Below, piece after piece: positions 10,431 to 18,902 of a stretch of 64,000 bases of DNA. Positions within the stretch are counted from its first letter, which is position 1. Each line of letters starts with the position of its first letter. Source of the stretch: Methylobacillus arboreus. GTDB taxonomy: Bacteria; Pseudomonadota; Gammaproteobacteria; Burkholderiales; Methylophilaceae. The stretch is from positions 248,001 to 312,000 of the forward strand of contig NZ_JAJAVC010000003.1 in assembly GCF_020532725.1 (NCBI RefSeq), in the 5' to 3' direction. The notes under the pieces are model-generated. The model worked only from the letters and a program-made list of their open reading frames with translations, did no database searches and was not told where the DNA came from. Made by a program: the position numbers and the translations under genes.

Positions 10431-10450
10431 AAGCCCTCGCAATAGGGCTT
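10431..10450. terminator. Bidirectional hairpin terminator
   Basis: AAGCCCT and AGGGCTT form a perfect 7-bp stem with a six-base loop between the convergent hipA and small-secreted-protein genes. On the minus strand it is followed by TGTTTTAG. Confidence 0.65.
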
Positions 10451-10465
10451 AGTCATTTCCGAGGA

Positions 10466-10840
10466 TCATCTTATACTTGAGCAGCGGCGATCCCAATAGT
10501 TTTCGAATTGGTTCTTTTTGAACTCTTCTACTTCTGATAGGGCCTCACCCGGCTCTATCCATATCGAATTAAGATTTTCAGTTTCTTTATCGTAAATTTT
10601 GACGAAGCGAACCCATTCTGGTTCACCTGACTTATTGACCTCGCCGCAGAGGTTTAGGCTATCGCTGAATTCAGTTACAAGCAGCCCCCTGAATTGGATA
10701 TCTTCACGGCTGGACTGTTCTTTCAATATATCTTGCTTGGCATCCTCTTCGAATATTTTTTTATCCGTATATGAGTTTGCATTGGCTTGGCCTTGGAATG
10801 CCATCAGCCATATTGATAGGACAACTGCAACTAACTTCAT
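10466..10840 (-). CDS. Small secreted protein of unknown function
   Basis: 124 aa from ATG 10840, which has a CAGGAA ribosome binding site about eight bases upstream; a TTG five codons earlier is less likely. A signal peptide (about 1-21, ending GQANA) precedes a hydrophilic, acidic mature part rich in Glu, Asp and Lys. It has two Cys (one in LNLCGEV, one in DRRCSS near the end) that could form a disulfide. I do not recognise the family. It lies in the AT-rich accessory patch beside hipBA, converging on hipA, and looks acquired or strain-specific. Confidence 0.65.
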   Translation of the reverse strand: MKLVAVVLSIWLMAFQGQANANSYTDKKIFEEDAKQDILKEQSSREDIQFRGLLVTEFSDSLNLCGEVNKSGEPEWVRFVKIYDKETENLNSIWIEPGEALSEVEEFKKNQFENYWDRRCSSIR

Positions 10841-10920
10841 ACTATTTCCTGGCAATAAGAATAGGGGATGGATTGTAATGCATTGAGGAGGTAGCTTGGT
10901 TGCCTGGTGTTCCTACCAAG

Positions 10921-10950
10921 TAGGGCGCACCAACAGGCATTGCGCCGCAT
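10921..10950 (-). repeat. Short dispersed repeat, copy B (inverted)
   Basis: On the minus strand this reads ATGCGGCGCAATGCCTGTTGG followed by TGCGCCCTA. It shares TGCGGCGCAATGC with copy A at 8651 and is internally near-palindromic (TAGGGCGCA / TGCGCCGCA). Confidence 0.55.
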
Positions 10951-11060
10951 CTCTTATAAAGCACATTAATCTCTTGTGTCCTACGCAGGCTGAGGACAGA
11001 TCGAATCTCCATTGAGAGCATAGTCATAGTCTATGCCTGAGCAGGATGTCCTCTATGTAT

Positions 11061-11092
11061 TTGCGGTGCAATGCTCATTGATTATTGCTACC
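11061..11092 (+). repeat. Short dispersed repeat, copy C (degenerate)
   Basis: TTGCGGTGCAATGCTCATTG followed by ATTATTGCTACC aligns with copy A (TGCGGCGCAATGCTCGTTGG) with few mismatches. It marks the right side of the hipBA patch, just before the cbpM stop. Confidence 0.45.
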
Positions 11093-11103
11093 GGATTGGA
11101 AAC

Positions 11104-11424
11104 TCAAAACTGCGTCAGTTGCCGGCGCAGCGCCGCCACTTCTTCCATTAGATCGACGGTGAGAGCGGCCAGTTGCGGGTCGGCATCGAAGCTGTGCTCC
11201 AGGTTGGCAATGCGGCGGGCACGCAGCAGGGTGGCGCTGGCAAACCGCCATTCGGCGGCAGCCTGGCCGTGGGCGGGGTGGAGCACGCCGGCTTTGACGT
11301 GGGTAAGCACCCATTCGGGTGCCTGGCGCACGCCGCGGGCCAGTTGTTCCAGTGTCAGTGCGGCGTCGTCCAGCAGTTCGGTCAGTTCAGCGGGTACGGA
11401 GGTAGTAGGGATGTTGGTGGTCAT
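11104..11424 (-). CDS. cbpM: Chaperone modulator CbpM
   Basis: 106 aa. ATG 11424 is chosen because a GTGGAGC ribosome binding site precedes it and the upstream extension is a shadow of cbpA. CbpM is a MerR-like small protein that binds the J-domain of CbpA and inhibits its co-chaperone and DNA-binding activity. The helix-rich sequence with a late LMEEVAALRRQL coiled coil and the position 22 bp after cbpA fit the CbpA-CbpM pair. Sequence identity alone is modest, so the call leans on context. Confidence 0.8.
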   Translation of the reverse strand: MTTNIPTTSVPAELTELLDDAALTLEQLARGVRQAPEWVLTHVKAGVLHPAHGQAAAEWRFASATLLRARRIANLEHSFDADPQLAALTVDLMEEVAALRRQLTQF

Positions 11425-11446
11425 GGGATAGCTCCACAGGTAAGGT

Positions 11447-12448
11447 TCAGCGCGGATCGAAGCCGGGGTAGGCGGCGGCCAGGGCGCTCCAGGCTGCCTT
11501 CTGCGCATCAGTGATGGTGCCAGGCACGGCGATGTCCAGCTCCAGGTACAAATCGCCCGGGGCACTGGCCGAAGGAATGCCGCGCCCTTTCAGGCGCAAC
11601 TTGCGGCCGCTGCCGGAGCCGGCGGGCACGGTGACCTCGACCACGGCACCGTCGGGTGTAGTGACCTGTACGCTGCCGCCCAGCGAAGCTTCCCAGGGCG
11701 TGACGTATAAATTTCTCGTGACGTCGCGGCCATCGATGCGCCAGTGCGTGTCAGGACGGAAATGTACCTCCAGGAACAAGTCGCCCGCAGCGCCACCGCC
11801 GAAGCCGGGACTGCCTTGGCCCGTCAAGCGGATGAGTTGGCCTTCCTTCACGCCCTTCGGAATCTTGACTTGCAGCGTTCGCTCCTCGGGTACGGGGGGC
11901 TGGCCCTGTTCGTCCAGCCGTACGCCGTGCAGCGTGATGCTGCGCTCGGTGCCCTTGTAGGCGTCGATCAACTCCAGTTCAATACGGGCGTGGCGGTCCT
12001 CGCCGCGCATCTGGGTTGAGCCTTGGCCATGACGGCGGCCGGCTTGGAAGCGGCCGGCGCGGCCGAATAACTGCTCGAAGAAATCGCTGTATTCGCCGGC
12101 TTCGCTGCCGAACTGGCCATGAAAGGCGTGGCGGAAGGCCTCGGCATTCCCATCGCCGCCGGAGAACTCGAAGCCCTCGTTCCAGCCCGGGGGCGGCCGC
12201 ACATCGTCACCTGAGCGGGCGCCAGCCGCCCAGTTCTGCGCGCCCACGCTGTCGTAGGCCGCACGCTTCTCGGGGTCGGACAGTACGGTGTTGGCCTCGT
12301 TCACCTCGGCCATGCGCTCCGTGGCATCGGGTTCCTTGCTCACGTCGGGATGGTATTTGCGGGCCAGCCTGCGGAAGGCTTTCTTGATGTCGTCGGCGCT
12401 GGCTGATTTGTCCACGCCCAGGATCTGGTAGTAGTCCTTGAATTCCAT
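11447..12448 (-). CDS. cbpA: Curved DNA-binding protein / DnaJ-class co-chaperone CbpA
   Basis: 333 aa. The N-terminal J-domain (MEFKDYYQILGV...) has the HPD motif at 33-35. A Gly/Phe-rich linker (about 85-150) follows, then two C-terminal substrate-binding domains without the DnaJ zinc finger (IPKGVKEGQLIRLTGQG, LYVTPWEASLGG). It stimulates DnaK and binds curved DNA in E. coli. ATG 12448 has a GAGG ribosome binding site ten bases upstream; an in-frame upstream extension lacks support. It is followed by cbpM in the same operon. Confidence 0.94.
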   Translation of the reverse strand: MEFKDYYQILGVDKSASADDIKKAFRRLARKYHPDVSKEPDATERMAEVNEANTVLSDPEKRAAYDSVGAQNWAAGARSGDDVRPPPGWNEGFEFSGGDGNAEAFRHAFHGQFGSEAGEYSDFFEQLFGRAGRFQAGRRHGQGSTQMRGEDRHARIELELIDAYKGTERSITLHGVRLDEQGQPPVPEERTLQVKIPKGVKEGQLIRLTGQGSPGFGGGAAGDLFLEVHFRPDTHWRIDGRDVTRNLYVTPWEASLGGSVQVTTPDGAVVEVTVPAGSGSGRKLRLKGRGIPSASAPGDLYLELDIAVPGTITDAQKAAWSALAAAYPGFDPR

Positions 12449-12756
12449 AAAAACTTGCCTCGATGCGCTGCGGTGGATGGCTTTCCAGCCACACGGCAAC
12501 ATGCGTTGCGCGGAAAACAGCCTGGCCTAATCAAGGAACACCCAAATACCTATTCATGGATCTGGCTGTTACCTCAATAGCATGGCATTGGCCTGCAATG
12601 CATACAATTCGTCGCCTTTGCTTTAGGCCAGCCCTGACTTCCAGTTTCGCGCCTGTGCGCCGCGCTTGCCGTAAGGATGTGTCACTTCTGGATCGCTGCC
12701 GGTAGCATACTGGCCGAGGATGTGTTTGTCGAGGCTTGGGCGCAGTTGGCGGCTTA
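12449..12756. other. Gene-free spacer between mxaL and cbpA
   Basis: About 308 bp separating mxaL and cbpA, both on the minus strand. It should hold the mxaL 3' end and the cbpA promoter. I see no tRNA, no strong hairpin terminator and no convincing heat-shock promoter. An 80-codon plus-strand frame here has no recognisable features and looks spurious. Confidence 0.6.
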
Positions 12757-13731
12757 TTATGCCGCCTTGCGATGCAAGACGCGCTGGAGCAGCTTCCTCA
12801 ACCGTTGCGGGGTATAAGAGGCAAGCACCAATCCTCCAGCGACAAGCGCAAGCAGCCAGTCGATGTGCATGGGGGCGAAGTCGCGTCGGCTGGGCTTGAG
12901 TTTGTGCATGGCGGCTTTGACATCCTCGAAGCGGTCGCCGTTGACATAGGCAGCACCGATTTCATCGCTCAGCTCGAGCAGGTATTCCTCATCCAGCGTG
13001 GACTGGTAACGGTCGTTTTCTGTGGTCGCCGTGCCCTTGTCGCGCGTGCCGAGGTTTTGTTGTGAAATCTGGGCAACACCAGGTTGTAGTACGAAATTTT
13101 CTGCTGACCAGTAGCCCAATAGTTTGTTGTTTTCATCGTATTTCGGGATGGGGTGCGGTTGCTTGCTGCCGATGCCGACCAGCAGCCAGTCGCCGACTTT
13201 CTGGAAGTTGCTGAGTTCGCGGGTGTTGAAGGCATGCAGGCGCGGGGCTTCTTCGCCGTCGGTGAAGAAGATGGCCTGGGTGGGTTCGGGCATGGTGCGC
13301 AACAAGCGTCCCAGCGAGTCCACGCCTTCGCGCAGGCGGGTATTGCCGGACCAGGCTTGGCGCCATTCTGTGCGGGCGATGGTGTCCTGGATGGCGGCAT
13401 AGTTCTCGCAGACTTCGATCGGGGTGTAAAGCGCGGCGACACTGAGGCCGGAGAAAAAGGCCAGGCTGACACGGCTGCCGCAAGGCATGCTGGCAACAAG
13501 CTGATGTGCCAGGTGCTTGGTATATTCCAGGCGTGAAATATCCTCACCGCGCCACACCATGCCCTTGGTATTCATGCTCTGGCTGATGTCGATGACCAGC
13601 ATGGTGCTGTAGATATTGCGTGGCACGGGGATGGACGGCTTGAAGGCTGCAATCAGCAACAGTAGCAGCGCCAGCGCTGGCATTAGGGTGTCACGGTGGA
13701 GGAAGGGCCGTAGTCGCGTGAGTAGGCGCAT
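12757..13731 (-). CDS. mxaL: MxaL-like von Willebrand factor A protein
   Basis: 324 aa. An N-terminal membrane helix (about 16-34) leads into a VWA domain with the metal-binding motif DISQS (48-52), and a C-terminal helix (about 293-310) follows, so the domain faces the periplasm. As the last gene of an mxaR-S-A-C-K-L run it is assigned as MxaL, one of the accessory proteins for maturation or calcium insertion of PQQ methanol dehydrogenase in methylotrophs. It starts eight bases after mxaK. No mxaD/E/H gene follows; the next gene on this strand is cbpA. Confidence 0.85.
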   Translation of the reverse strand: MRLLTRLRPFLHRDTLMPALALLLLLIAAFKPSIPVPRNIYSTMLVIDISQSMNTKGMVWRGEDISRLEYTKHLAHQLVASMPCGSRVSLAFFSGLSVAALYTPIEVCENYAAIQDTIARTEWRQAWSGNTRLREGVDSLGRLLRTMPEPTQAIFFTDGEEAPRLHAFNTRELSNFQKVGDWLLVGIGSKQPHPIPKYDENNKLLGYWSAENFVLQPGVAQISQQNLGTRDKGTATTENDRYQSTLDEEYLLELSDEIGAAYVNGDRFEDVKAAMHKLKPSRRDFAPMHIDWLLALVAGGLVLASYTPQRLRKLLQRVLHRKAA

Positions 13732-13739
13732 GATGATGT

Positions 13740-14276
13740 TTATGGCAGCCCGACTGGAATGTTGCCCATGATCAGGCCGGGAGAATCTGACTCGCCAACG
13801 CCAGGCGTGGGGCTGGCAGGCAGCATGCTCAGCACGCGGTCCAGATTGTGGCGCGCATCCCAGAAGCTGTTGTCCAGACGCAGGGATTGCTCGTAGGCCG
13901 TGCGCGCCTGATTCAGGAGATATTCGGTCTCGTCGCGCACCGTGATGTCGCGGCCGTTGACTGCCAGCCCTCGCAGGAAGAAGATATTGCCGGTGTTGAA
14001 TTGCACCGCGGATTTCTGCGCGTCATCACCTTTCTCCAGCAATTGGCCGAATAGCTGTGTTGCCTCCTGGTATCGCCCATTGTGCGCTTGCCAGTAGGCC
14101 ACGGAAAATTTCGCTTCATAACTGTCCTGGCGCGTGGCGGGTGTCTTGCCTTCCTGGATTGCCTGGTTGAAAGCGCGGATGTCCTGGATTTGATAGGCCT
14201 GCCATGCGGCAACTCCGGCAGAGGCAAGCGCCAGGAGTGCCAGCCCCTGGGTCAGTTTCTTGGTGCTCAGTGCCAT
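13740..14276 (-). CDS. mxaK: MxaK-like membrane-anchored TPR protein
   Basis: 178 aa. One N-terminal membrane helix (about 9-26) is followed by a helical TPR-like region (AKFSVAYWQAHNGRYQEATQLF, then a repeat around AYEQSLRLDNSFWDARHNLDR). Position between two VWA proteins identifies it as MxaK, a methanol-oxidation accessory protein of unknown biochemical role. It overlaps the end of mxaC by ten bases, which suggests translational coupling. The conserved part ends near residue 155 and the tail is Pro/Gly-rich. Confidence 0.85.
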   Translation of the reverse strand: MALSTKKLTQGLALLALASAGVAAWQAYQIQDIRAFNQAIQEGKTPATRQDSYEAKFSVAYWQAHNGRYQEATQLFGQLLEKGDDAQKSAVQFNTGNIFFLRGLAVNGRDITVRDETEYLLNQARTAYEQSLRLDNSFWDARHNLDRVLSMLPASPTPGVGESDSPGLIMGNIPVGLP

Positions 14277-15247
14277 GTTCTTACCTCAATGAGTTTTGCC
14301 AACAACAGCAATGACAGCAGCGCTGCTGCAAGCAGATAGCAATAGGGTGAGAAATCACGTCCGGGAATTTCCTCTTGATAGCGGATGGGTTTCTTTTCCT
14401 TGCGGTTGATATCTTCAATTGCAGCAGCCAGCGATTTCGGGTCTTCGGCTTCATAGGCCTGGTAACCGGTACGCAGCGTCTTGAAGAAATCGTTAAGCTC
14501 AAGGGCTGCGGGCAGCGGTTGGTCTTCAGGCGGTTTGTAGCTTGTATCGAAGATACTGGTTGCGCCAGGCTGGCGCAGCACGATCCAGTACAAGGTCACG
14601 TTCATGCGTTCAAGCCAGTCGCGGATTTTCTGCTGGGTATTGGCGCCAATGCGTCCACCGCCATCGGAAAGCAGGATGATGGCACGCGAGCCTGAGTCCG
14701 GCGTTTTGTCGAATTGCGCTAAACCTGTGGTGAGGCCGCTGCCGATATTGGTCTGGAACAGGGCGGATCCGCCTGCCGCACGGATTGCGGCAAGGATGGC
14801 CTCACGGTTGTCCGTGAGCGGCAGCGCATGCATGGCCGAGTTGCTGAAGGTGACCATGCCGAACATGTCGTTGCTGCGCTCTTGCACAAATCGCGTGATG
14901 AGACGCTCTGCCGCTGCTGCCTTCGATTCACCGGCGACGCCGCTGGTTTCCGCGCCCGCGAACGGGTCGTCCATACTGGCGCTGCGGTCTATGACCAGCA
15001 CCAGTTGGGCACCCTGGCCGATGCGCTCGATGTATTGGGCATCGGTGGCCGGTCCGGCAGCACCCAGCAGCATGAAGCACAAGGCCAGCGCCGCGAGTAT
15101 CTTGAGCAATATGCCCAGCCATTCCGAAAGCCGGTCGCGTGGCAGCAGGCCGAGCCATGAGTAACTGCGGCTATGCCGACGGTCCAGCAGCAAAGGCACC
15201 AGGCTGAGTGGTAGCAGCATAAGCAGCCAGGCATGCGTGAAGTTCAC
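14267..15247 (-). CDS. mxaC: MxaC-like von Willebrand factor A protein
   Basis: 326 aa. The membrane helices at about 7-21 and 46-64, a VWA domain with DRSAS (87-91) and downstream metal-site residues (TNIGSGLTTG, LLSDGGGRIG), and a C-terminal helix (about 303-320) give the BatA/BatB-like layout. In methylotrophs MxaC is needed for active methanol dehydrogenase. The start codon directly abuts the mxaA stop. It forms a pair with the second VWA protein MxaL. Confidence 0.88.
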   Translation of the reverse strand: MNFTHAWLLMLLPLSLVPLLLDRRHSRSYSWLGLLPRDRLSEWLGILLKILAALALCFMLLGAAGPATDAQYIERIGQGAQLVLVIDRSASMDDPFAGAETSGVAGESKAAAAERLITRFVQERSNDMFGMVTFSNSAMHALPLTDNREAILAAIRAAGGSALFQTNIGSGLTTGLAQFDKTPDSGSRAIILLSDGGGRIGANTQQKIRDWLERMNVTLYWIVLRQPGATSIFDTSYKPPEDQPLPAALELNDFFKTLRTGYQAYEAEDPKSLAAAIEDINRKEKKPIRYQEEIPGRDFSPYCYLLAAALLSLLLLAKLIEVRTWH

Positions 15248-16201
15248 TTACTTCATCCCTCGCTCAATGTCGCGGCAGCGGCGGCTGAACTGGCGTAACC
15301 ATGGATTAGGATTGTCTGGCGTGCCTTGTTCGGCGCTATCGAAAAACACTGCCCGCGACAGCCGGAAGAAGCGTTCGATATCATCCTTGAGTGGAGTGAA
15401 TGCAGGCTTGAGTTGGATGATCTCGTCGGCGCTGAATACGCTTTGACCGCAGCTTTGCTTGAAGGCCTGGTGTAGCCTGCTGATTGCTGTTTCCAGGCCA
15501 GTGTTATCCGCGCTGGTTTTCCTGACCTCCCGGTAGGCTCTGGCAAACGGCCCGCCCATGCGCGGCAGCCATGCACGGTTGCCCAGAATATATAACAAGC
15601 CCAGCAGGCTGAGACTTAGTATGGCAAGTGCTGCAACCATGGTCTGGCGGTGCTTGTCAGCGCTGATGAGTAATGGGCCGCGTAGTGGGCTCATGTCTTT
15701 GCTGACATTGACTGAGCCATAGACCGCAAGCGGCGAGATGCGGAAATTCCAGCTGGGGATGCGCACCTGGAACTGTTTGCCATTGCCTGAAAATTTCACG
15801 AATTCGGGAGGCAGCGCGGCCGGTTTGGCGACGATGCTGGAGGTAAATACCTGGTAGCTCAGTTCCAGCGTGTAGATATTCTGGCCGTCGCGGTGCGACT
15901 CGCTGAGCTTGCTGGCATAGATCTCTATGCCTTGCTCCTTGTTGCGGTAGCGCTTCTGGTTGCCGGGGATGGGCAGGGAGGTCGGCAAAATCTGGTATTG
16001 GTCGGAGACCTTGAGCGTGACTGTGCGCGTCAGGATGTCGCCGATGTGGTAGCCAACCTCGCGCGCCGGGTTGTTCGCGGTGATAGTGACTGGCGGCAGT
16101 TCTGCGGCCTTGCCGGTTTCATCGGCAGACCATGCCAGGGGACTGGCCAGGCAGAGTACCAGCAGCAATATGTTCAATCTATGGTATCCAAGCATGATCA
16201 T
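15248..16201 (-). CDS. mxaA: MxaA, methanol dehydrogenase calcium-insertion accessory protein
   Basis: 317 aa. A signal peptide (about 8-25, ending LAWSA) precedes a periplasmic beta-rich domain, one membrane helix (about 207-225) and a cytoplasmic helical tail. MxaA is reported to help calcium insertion into methanol dehydrogenase. ATG 16201 overlaps the mxaS stop by four bases (ATGA); ATG 16195 is also possible. The name rests mostly on cluster order and topology. Confidence 0.84.
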   Translation of the reverse strand: MIMLGYHRLNILLLVLCLASPLAWSADETGKAAELPPVTITANNPAREVGYHIGDILTRTVTLKVSDQYQILPTSLPIPGNQKRYRNKEQGIEIYASKLSESHRDGQNIYTLELSYQVFTSSIVAKPAALPPEFVKFSGNGKQFQVRIPSWNFRISPLAVYGSVNVSKDMSPLRGPLLISADKHRQTMVAALAILSLSLLGLLYILGNRAWLPRMGGPFARAYREVRKTSADNTGLETAISRLHQAFKQSCGQSVFSADEIIQLKPAFTPLKDDIERFFRLSRAVFFDSAEQGTPDNPNPWLRQFSRRCRDIERGMK

Positions 16202-17058
16202 TTCCTGACAAACTGGTAGAAATATTCGGTCAGGGCATCCGCATCGAAGCCTTGCTCAATGAAGAATGGCGGCAGGTCGTAGCGCATGAACAGTTGGTTG
16301 AGCGCTTCATGGCGTTCTGCAAATGCAGCCTGGATGCGGGCATGGGTGGCTTTGCGCAATAACAAGGTGCGTTTCTCGCCGCTTTCGCTATCGGTGACAT
16401 GGGTCAGGCCGAATTCAGGGATGGCTTTGTATTCAGCTGTATCCCACAGCACAACCGGCACCACGTGGTGCCGTTGCAGGGAGATCAGCGCTTCTTCCAG
16501 AATGTCCAGCGGCATGTGGAAATCCGACACCAGCAGCACCAGGGAACGTTCGCGGGGCAGGTGATGGCTGATTTGGAGGATGCCGTTGCCGCCAACATGC
16601 GGGGGGCGATAGTGTTGCAGCCTTTCTGCCAGCATGTAGGCACTTTGAACCCTGACACTGGAGGGGCTCAGCCATTCCTCGAGGATATCCTCGTCAAAGC
16701 CGATAAAACCGAACGGATCGTGGACGCGTGAAGCAGACTGTGCAGCAGATGCAGTGATTTCTGCGGCAATCGCCAGTTTGTTGAAGTGGCCGGAAAATCC
16801 CATGGAGCCTGACAAGTCACAGGCGACAAAAATGGGAACGGCACTGCGCTGGTTGTAGATGCGCACATAGACCTGCTCCATCGGGTCGCGCAGGCTGAGA
16901 CGCATATCGATACGGCGCGGGTCGGGGTAAGCGATCAAGGGGGCGTGCCCGACAAAATCCATCCCCAGCCCGCGCTGGGAGCTGGCATGGCGGCCAGGAT
17001 GGCGGCCGCGTGAGCGCCAGCCGATCTGGTAGGTGAATTCCTTGGCAAGCGCATTCAT
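16198..17058 (-). CDS. mxaS: MxaS, DUF58-type protein
   Basis: 286 aa from ATG 17058; a longer in-frame extension is rejected because it would run back through the end of mxaR. The soluble protein has a DUF58/VWA-like core with DLSGS (81-85) and FHMPLDILEEAL. In MoxR-type systems such proteins act together with the AAA+ ATPase (here MxaR) and the VWA proteins. The start is four bases after the mxaR stop and the end overlaps mxaA by four. Confidence 0.88.
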   Translation of the reverse strand: MNALAKEFTYQIGWRSRGRHPGRHASSQRGLGMDFVGHAPLIAYPDPRRIDMRLSLRDPMEQVYVRIYNQRSAVPIFVACDLSGSMGFSGHFNKLAIAAEITASAAQSASRVHDPFGFIGFDEDILEEWLSPSSVRVQSAYMLAERLQHYRPPHVGGNGILQISHHLPRERSLVLLVSDFHMPLDILEEALISLQRHHVVPVVLWDTAEYKAIPEFGLTHVTDSESGEKRTLLLRKATHARIQAAFAERHEALNQLFMRYDLPPFFIEQGFDADALTEYFYQFVRK

Positions 17059-17062
17059 GGGG

Positions 17063-18079
17063 TCAGGCCGCACTGATGGTGCGGATGGTCTGGCTGAGCA
17101 GCTCGCGCGCGATTTCGGTACGGCGCATTTCATAGATGGGATTGAATACCATGCGGTGCGCAATGGTTTCGTGGAACACGGTATGAATATCCTCCGGCAG
17201 TACTGCCTCGCGCCCGTTGAGCCAGGCGTTCACGCGCGCGGCACGCATCATCATGGCAATGCCGCGCGGGCTGGCGCCTGCAATCACCAGGCGCTTGATG
17301 TCCACGCCTTCCACCTTGAGCCCGTAATCGGCCGGGCTGCGGGTTGCCAGCCACAAATCCAGTGTGTAGCGGCGCAAGGTGGGGCTGGCCTGGATGCTGG
17401 ACTGGATCAGAGCGGCTACTTCGTTGAGGCCGTCAAACTGCAGGATCCCAGGCGCAACCTTGTCCACCAGGGCATCCACGTCATGGAAGCGGGTATCAAA
17501 AATCAGGGATTCCATCGTGTCGATATTGGCAGGCACCACGATGGGGATTTCCATCATGAAGCGGTCGCGCGCTGCTGAAGGAATTTCAAAGGTTTCTTCT
17601 TTTTCCACCTGGTTGCGGTCTGCAAACACCAGCATATGCGGAAAATGATGTTCACGGTTGAAGGCCGATAGCGTGCGTTCAGCCATCACGCGCAGTAGCA
17701 GCGAGTGTACTTGCGGACGGGCGCGGTTGATTTCGTTGAAGAAAAATACCGACAGGTTGGTGCCGTGTGACAACAATGGCCCTGGGCTCACATGCGGGCG
17801 TCCGTCATCGCCGAGGTAGGTATGGTAGACCAGGTCGTTGGGCATCAGGTCTATGGTGCCTTCCACCCGCTGGTAACCGCCACCGATGCCGCGCGTGAAT
17901 GCGCGTAACAGTGTGGTCTTGCCCACGCCGACATCGCCTTCCAGCAGTACATGGCCACGCGCAAAGATGGCCGTGGTGATCAGGCGTACCGCGCCAGCCT
18001 GGCCGACAACAACCTGATTGACTTCATTTTCCAGTTGCAATGCCTGCGCACGCCAGTCGTCCAGTTGACGGTCACTCAT
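17063..18079 (-). CDS. mxaR: MxaR, MoxR-family AAA+ ATPase
   Basis: 338 aa. Walker A is GDVGVGKT (48-55). The Walker B region reads VFFFNEINRA, with Asn 115 where MoxR proteins usually have Asp before the catalytic Glu 116. RNQVEKEETFEIPSAARDRF forms the sensor/arginine-finger region and SPRGIAMMMRAARV the sensor 2. MoxR ATPases act as chaperones; MxaR heads the accessory operon for periplasmic PQQ methanol dehydrogenase. The promoter should lie in the 249-bp gap shared with the divergent fabA. Confidence 0.92.
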   Translation of the reverse strand: MSDRQLDDWRAQALQLENEVNQVVVGQAGAVRLITTAIFARGHVLLEGDVGVGKTTLLRAFTRGIGGGYQRVEGTIDLMPNDLVYHTYLGDDGRPHVSPGPLLSHGTNLSVFFFNEINRARPQVHSLLLRVMAERTLSAFNREHHFPHMLVFADRNQVEKEETFEIPSAARDRFMMEIPIVVPANIDTMESLIFDTRFHDVDALVDKVAPGILQFDGLNEVAALIQSSIQASPTLRRYTLDLWLATRSPADYGLKVEGVDIKRLVIAGASPRGIAMMMRAARVNAWLNGREAVLPEDIHTVFHETIAHRMVFNPIYEMRRTEIARELLSQTIRTISAA

Positions 18080-18328
18080 GTGGTCGATTCCAGTAGTTAA
18101 GGTTGGGTTGGTGGGGAAAATTTCCCGTATGGTATGGGTTTTAATTCATAGTGTAAACAGATCTGTATAGTTTGAGTGCAGGTCTGATGTATTAGCATTA
18201 AAGGCATACTACAATCATGGAAATAGGGGTGAACTTGGCGAGATTTCTTAACACTTTCTTTGCTTAGGGCTTTTGTTAAATAGCAATTCAGGCGAAAATA
18301 ACGGGATTGATAAGTACAGAATAACTAA
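18080..18328. promoter_or_regulatory. Divergent promoter region mxaR / fabA
   Basis: A 249-bp intergenic region that must drive mxaRSACKL leftward and fabAB rightward. It contains the perfect palindrome ACAGATCTGT (18157-18166), which could be an operator, and AT-rich stretches. No individual -35/-10 pair can be assigned with confidence. Confidence 0.5.
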
Positions 18329-18844
18329 ATGCAAAAACAGAATAGTTTTACCTTTGAAGAGTTGCTTTCCTGTGGGCGTGGCGAAATGTTCGGCGAAGGT
18401 AATGCGCAATTGCCCTTGCCACCGATGTTGATGTTTGACCGTATCGTCTCCATTACAGAAGATGGAGGCCAATATGGTCACGGGCAGATCGTGGCTGAGC
18501 TTGATGTCAGGCCGGATCTCTGGTTCTTTAACTGTCATTTCGAGGGCGACCCCGTGATGCCGGGTTGCCTGGGTCTTGACGCTATGTGGCAACTGGTAGG
18601 TTTCTATCTGGGCTGGATGGGCGGTAAGGGCCGTGGACGCGCATTGGGCTCGGGCGAGGTAAAATTTACCGGCCAGGTATTGCCAACCGGCAAGCTGATT
18701 ACCTACCGCATCGATTTGAAACGCGTGATCATGCGCAAACTGGTAATGGGTATTGCCGATGCCCATATGGAAATTGACGGGCGTGAGATTTACGCTGCCA
18801 ATGATCTACGGGTTGGCCTGTTTACACGCACCGATAATTTCTAG
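18329..18844 (+). CDS. fabA: 3-hydroxydecanoyl-ACP dehydratase/isomerase
   Basis: 171 aa, the length of E. coli FabA, which dehydrates 3-hydroxydecanoyl-ACP and isomerises the product to start unsaturated fatty acid synthesis. The catalytic His 70 ([15 protein letters not shown]) and Asp 84 (LGLDAMWQL) are present at the E. coli numbering. fabB follows 58 bp downstream, giving the classical anaerobic unsaturated fatty acid pair. Confidence 0.97.
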   Translation: MQKQNSFTFEELLSCGRGEMFGEGNAQLPLPPMLMFDRIVSITEDGGQYGHGQIVAELDVRPDLWFFNCHFEGDPVMPGCLGLDAMWQLVGFYLGWMGGKGRGRALGSGEVKFTGQVLPTGKLITYRIDLKRVIMRKLVMGIADAHMEIDGREIYAANDLRVGLFTRTDNF

Positions 18845-18902
18845 CAGTCATATTCTGCTGATAGCATATTGGTATTGATGAATTAATGTAGGAGAGCACG
18901 CA

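Noticed and set aside
12463-12705. 80-codon plus-strand frame between cbpA and mxaL
   Set aside because: No ribosome binding site and no recognisable composition; it is most likely non-coding.
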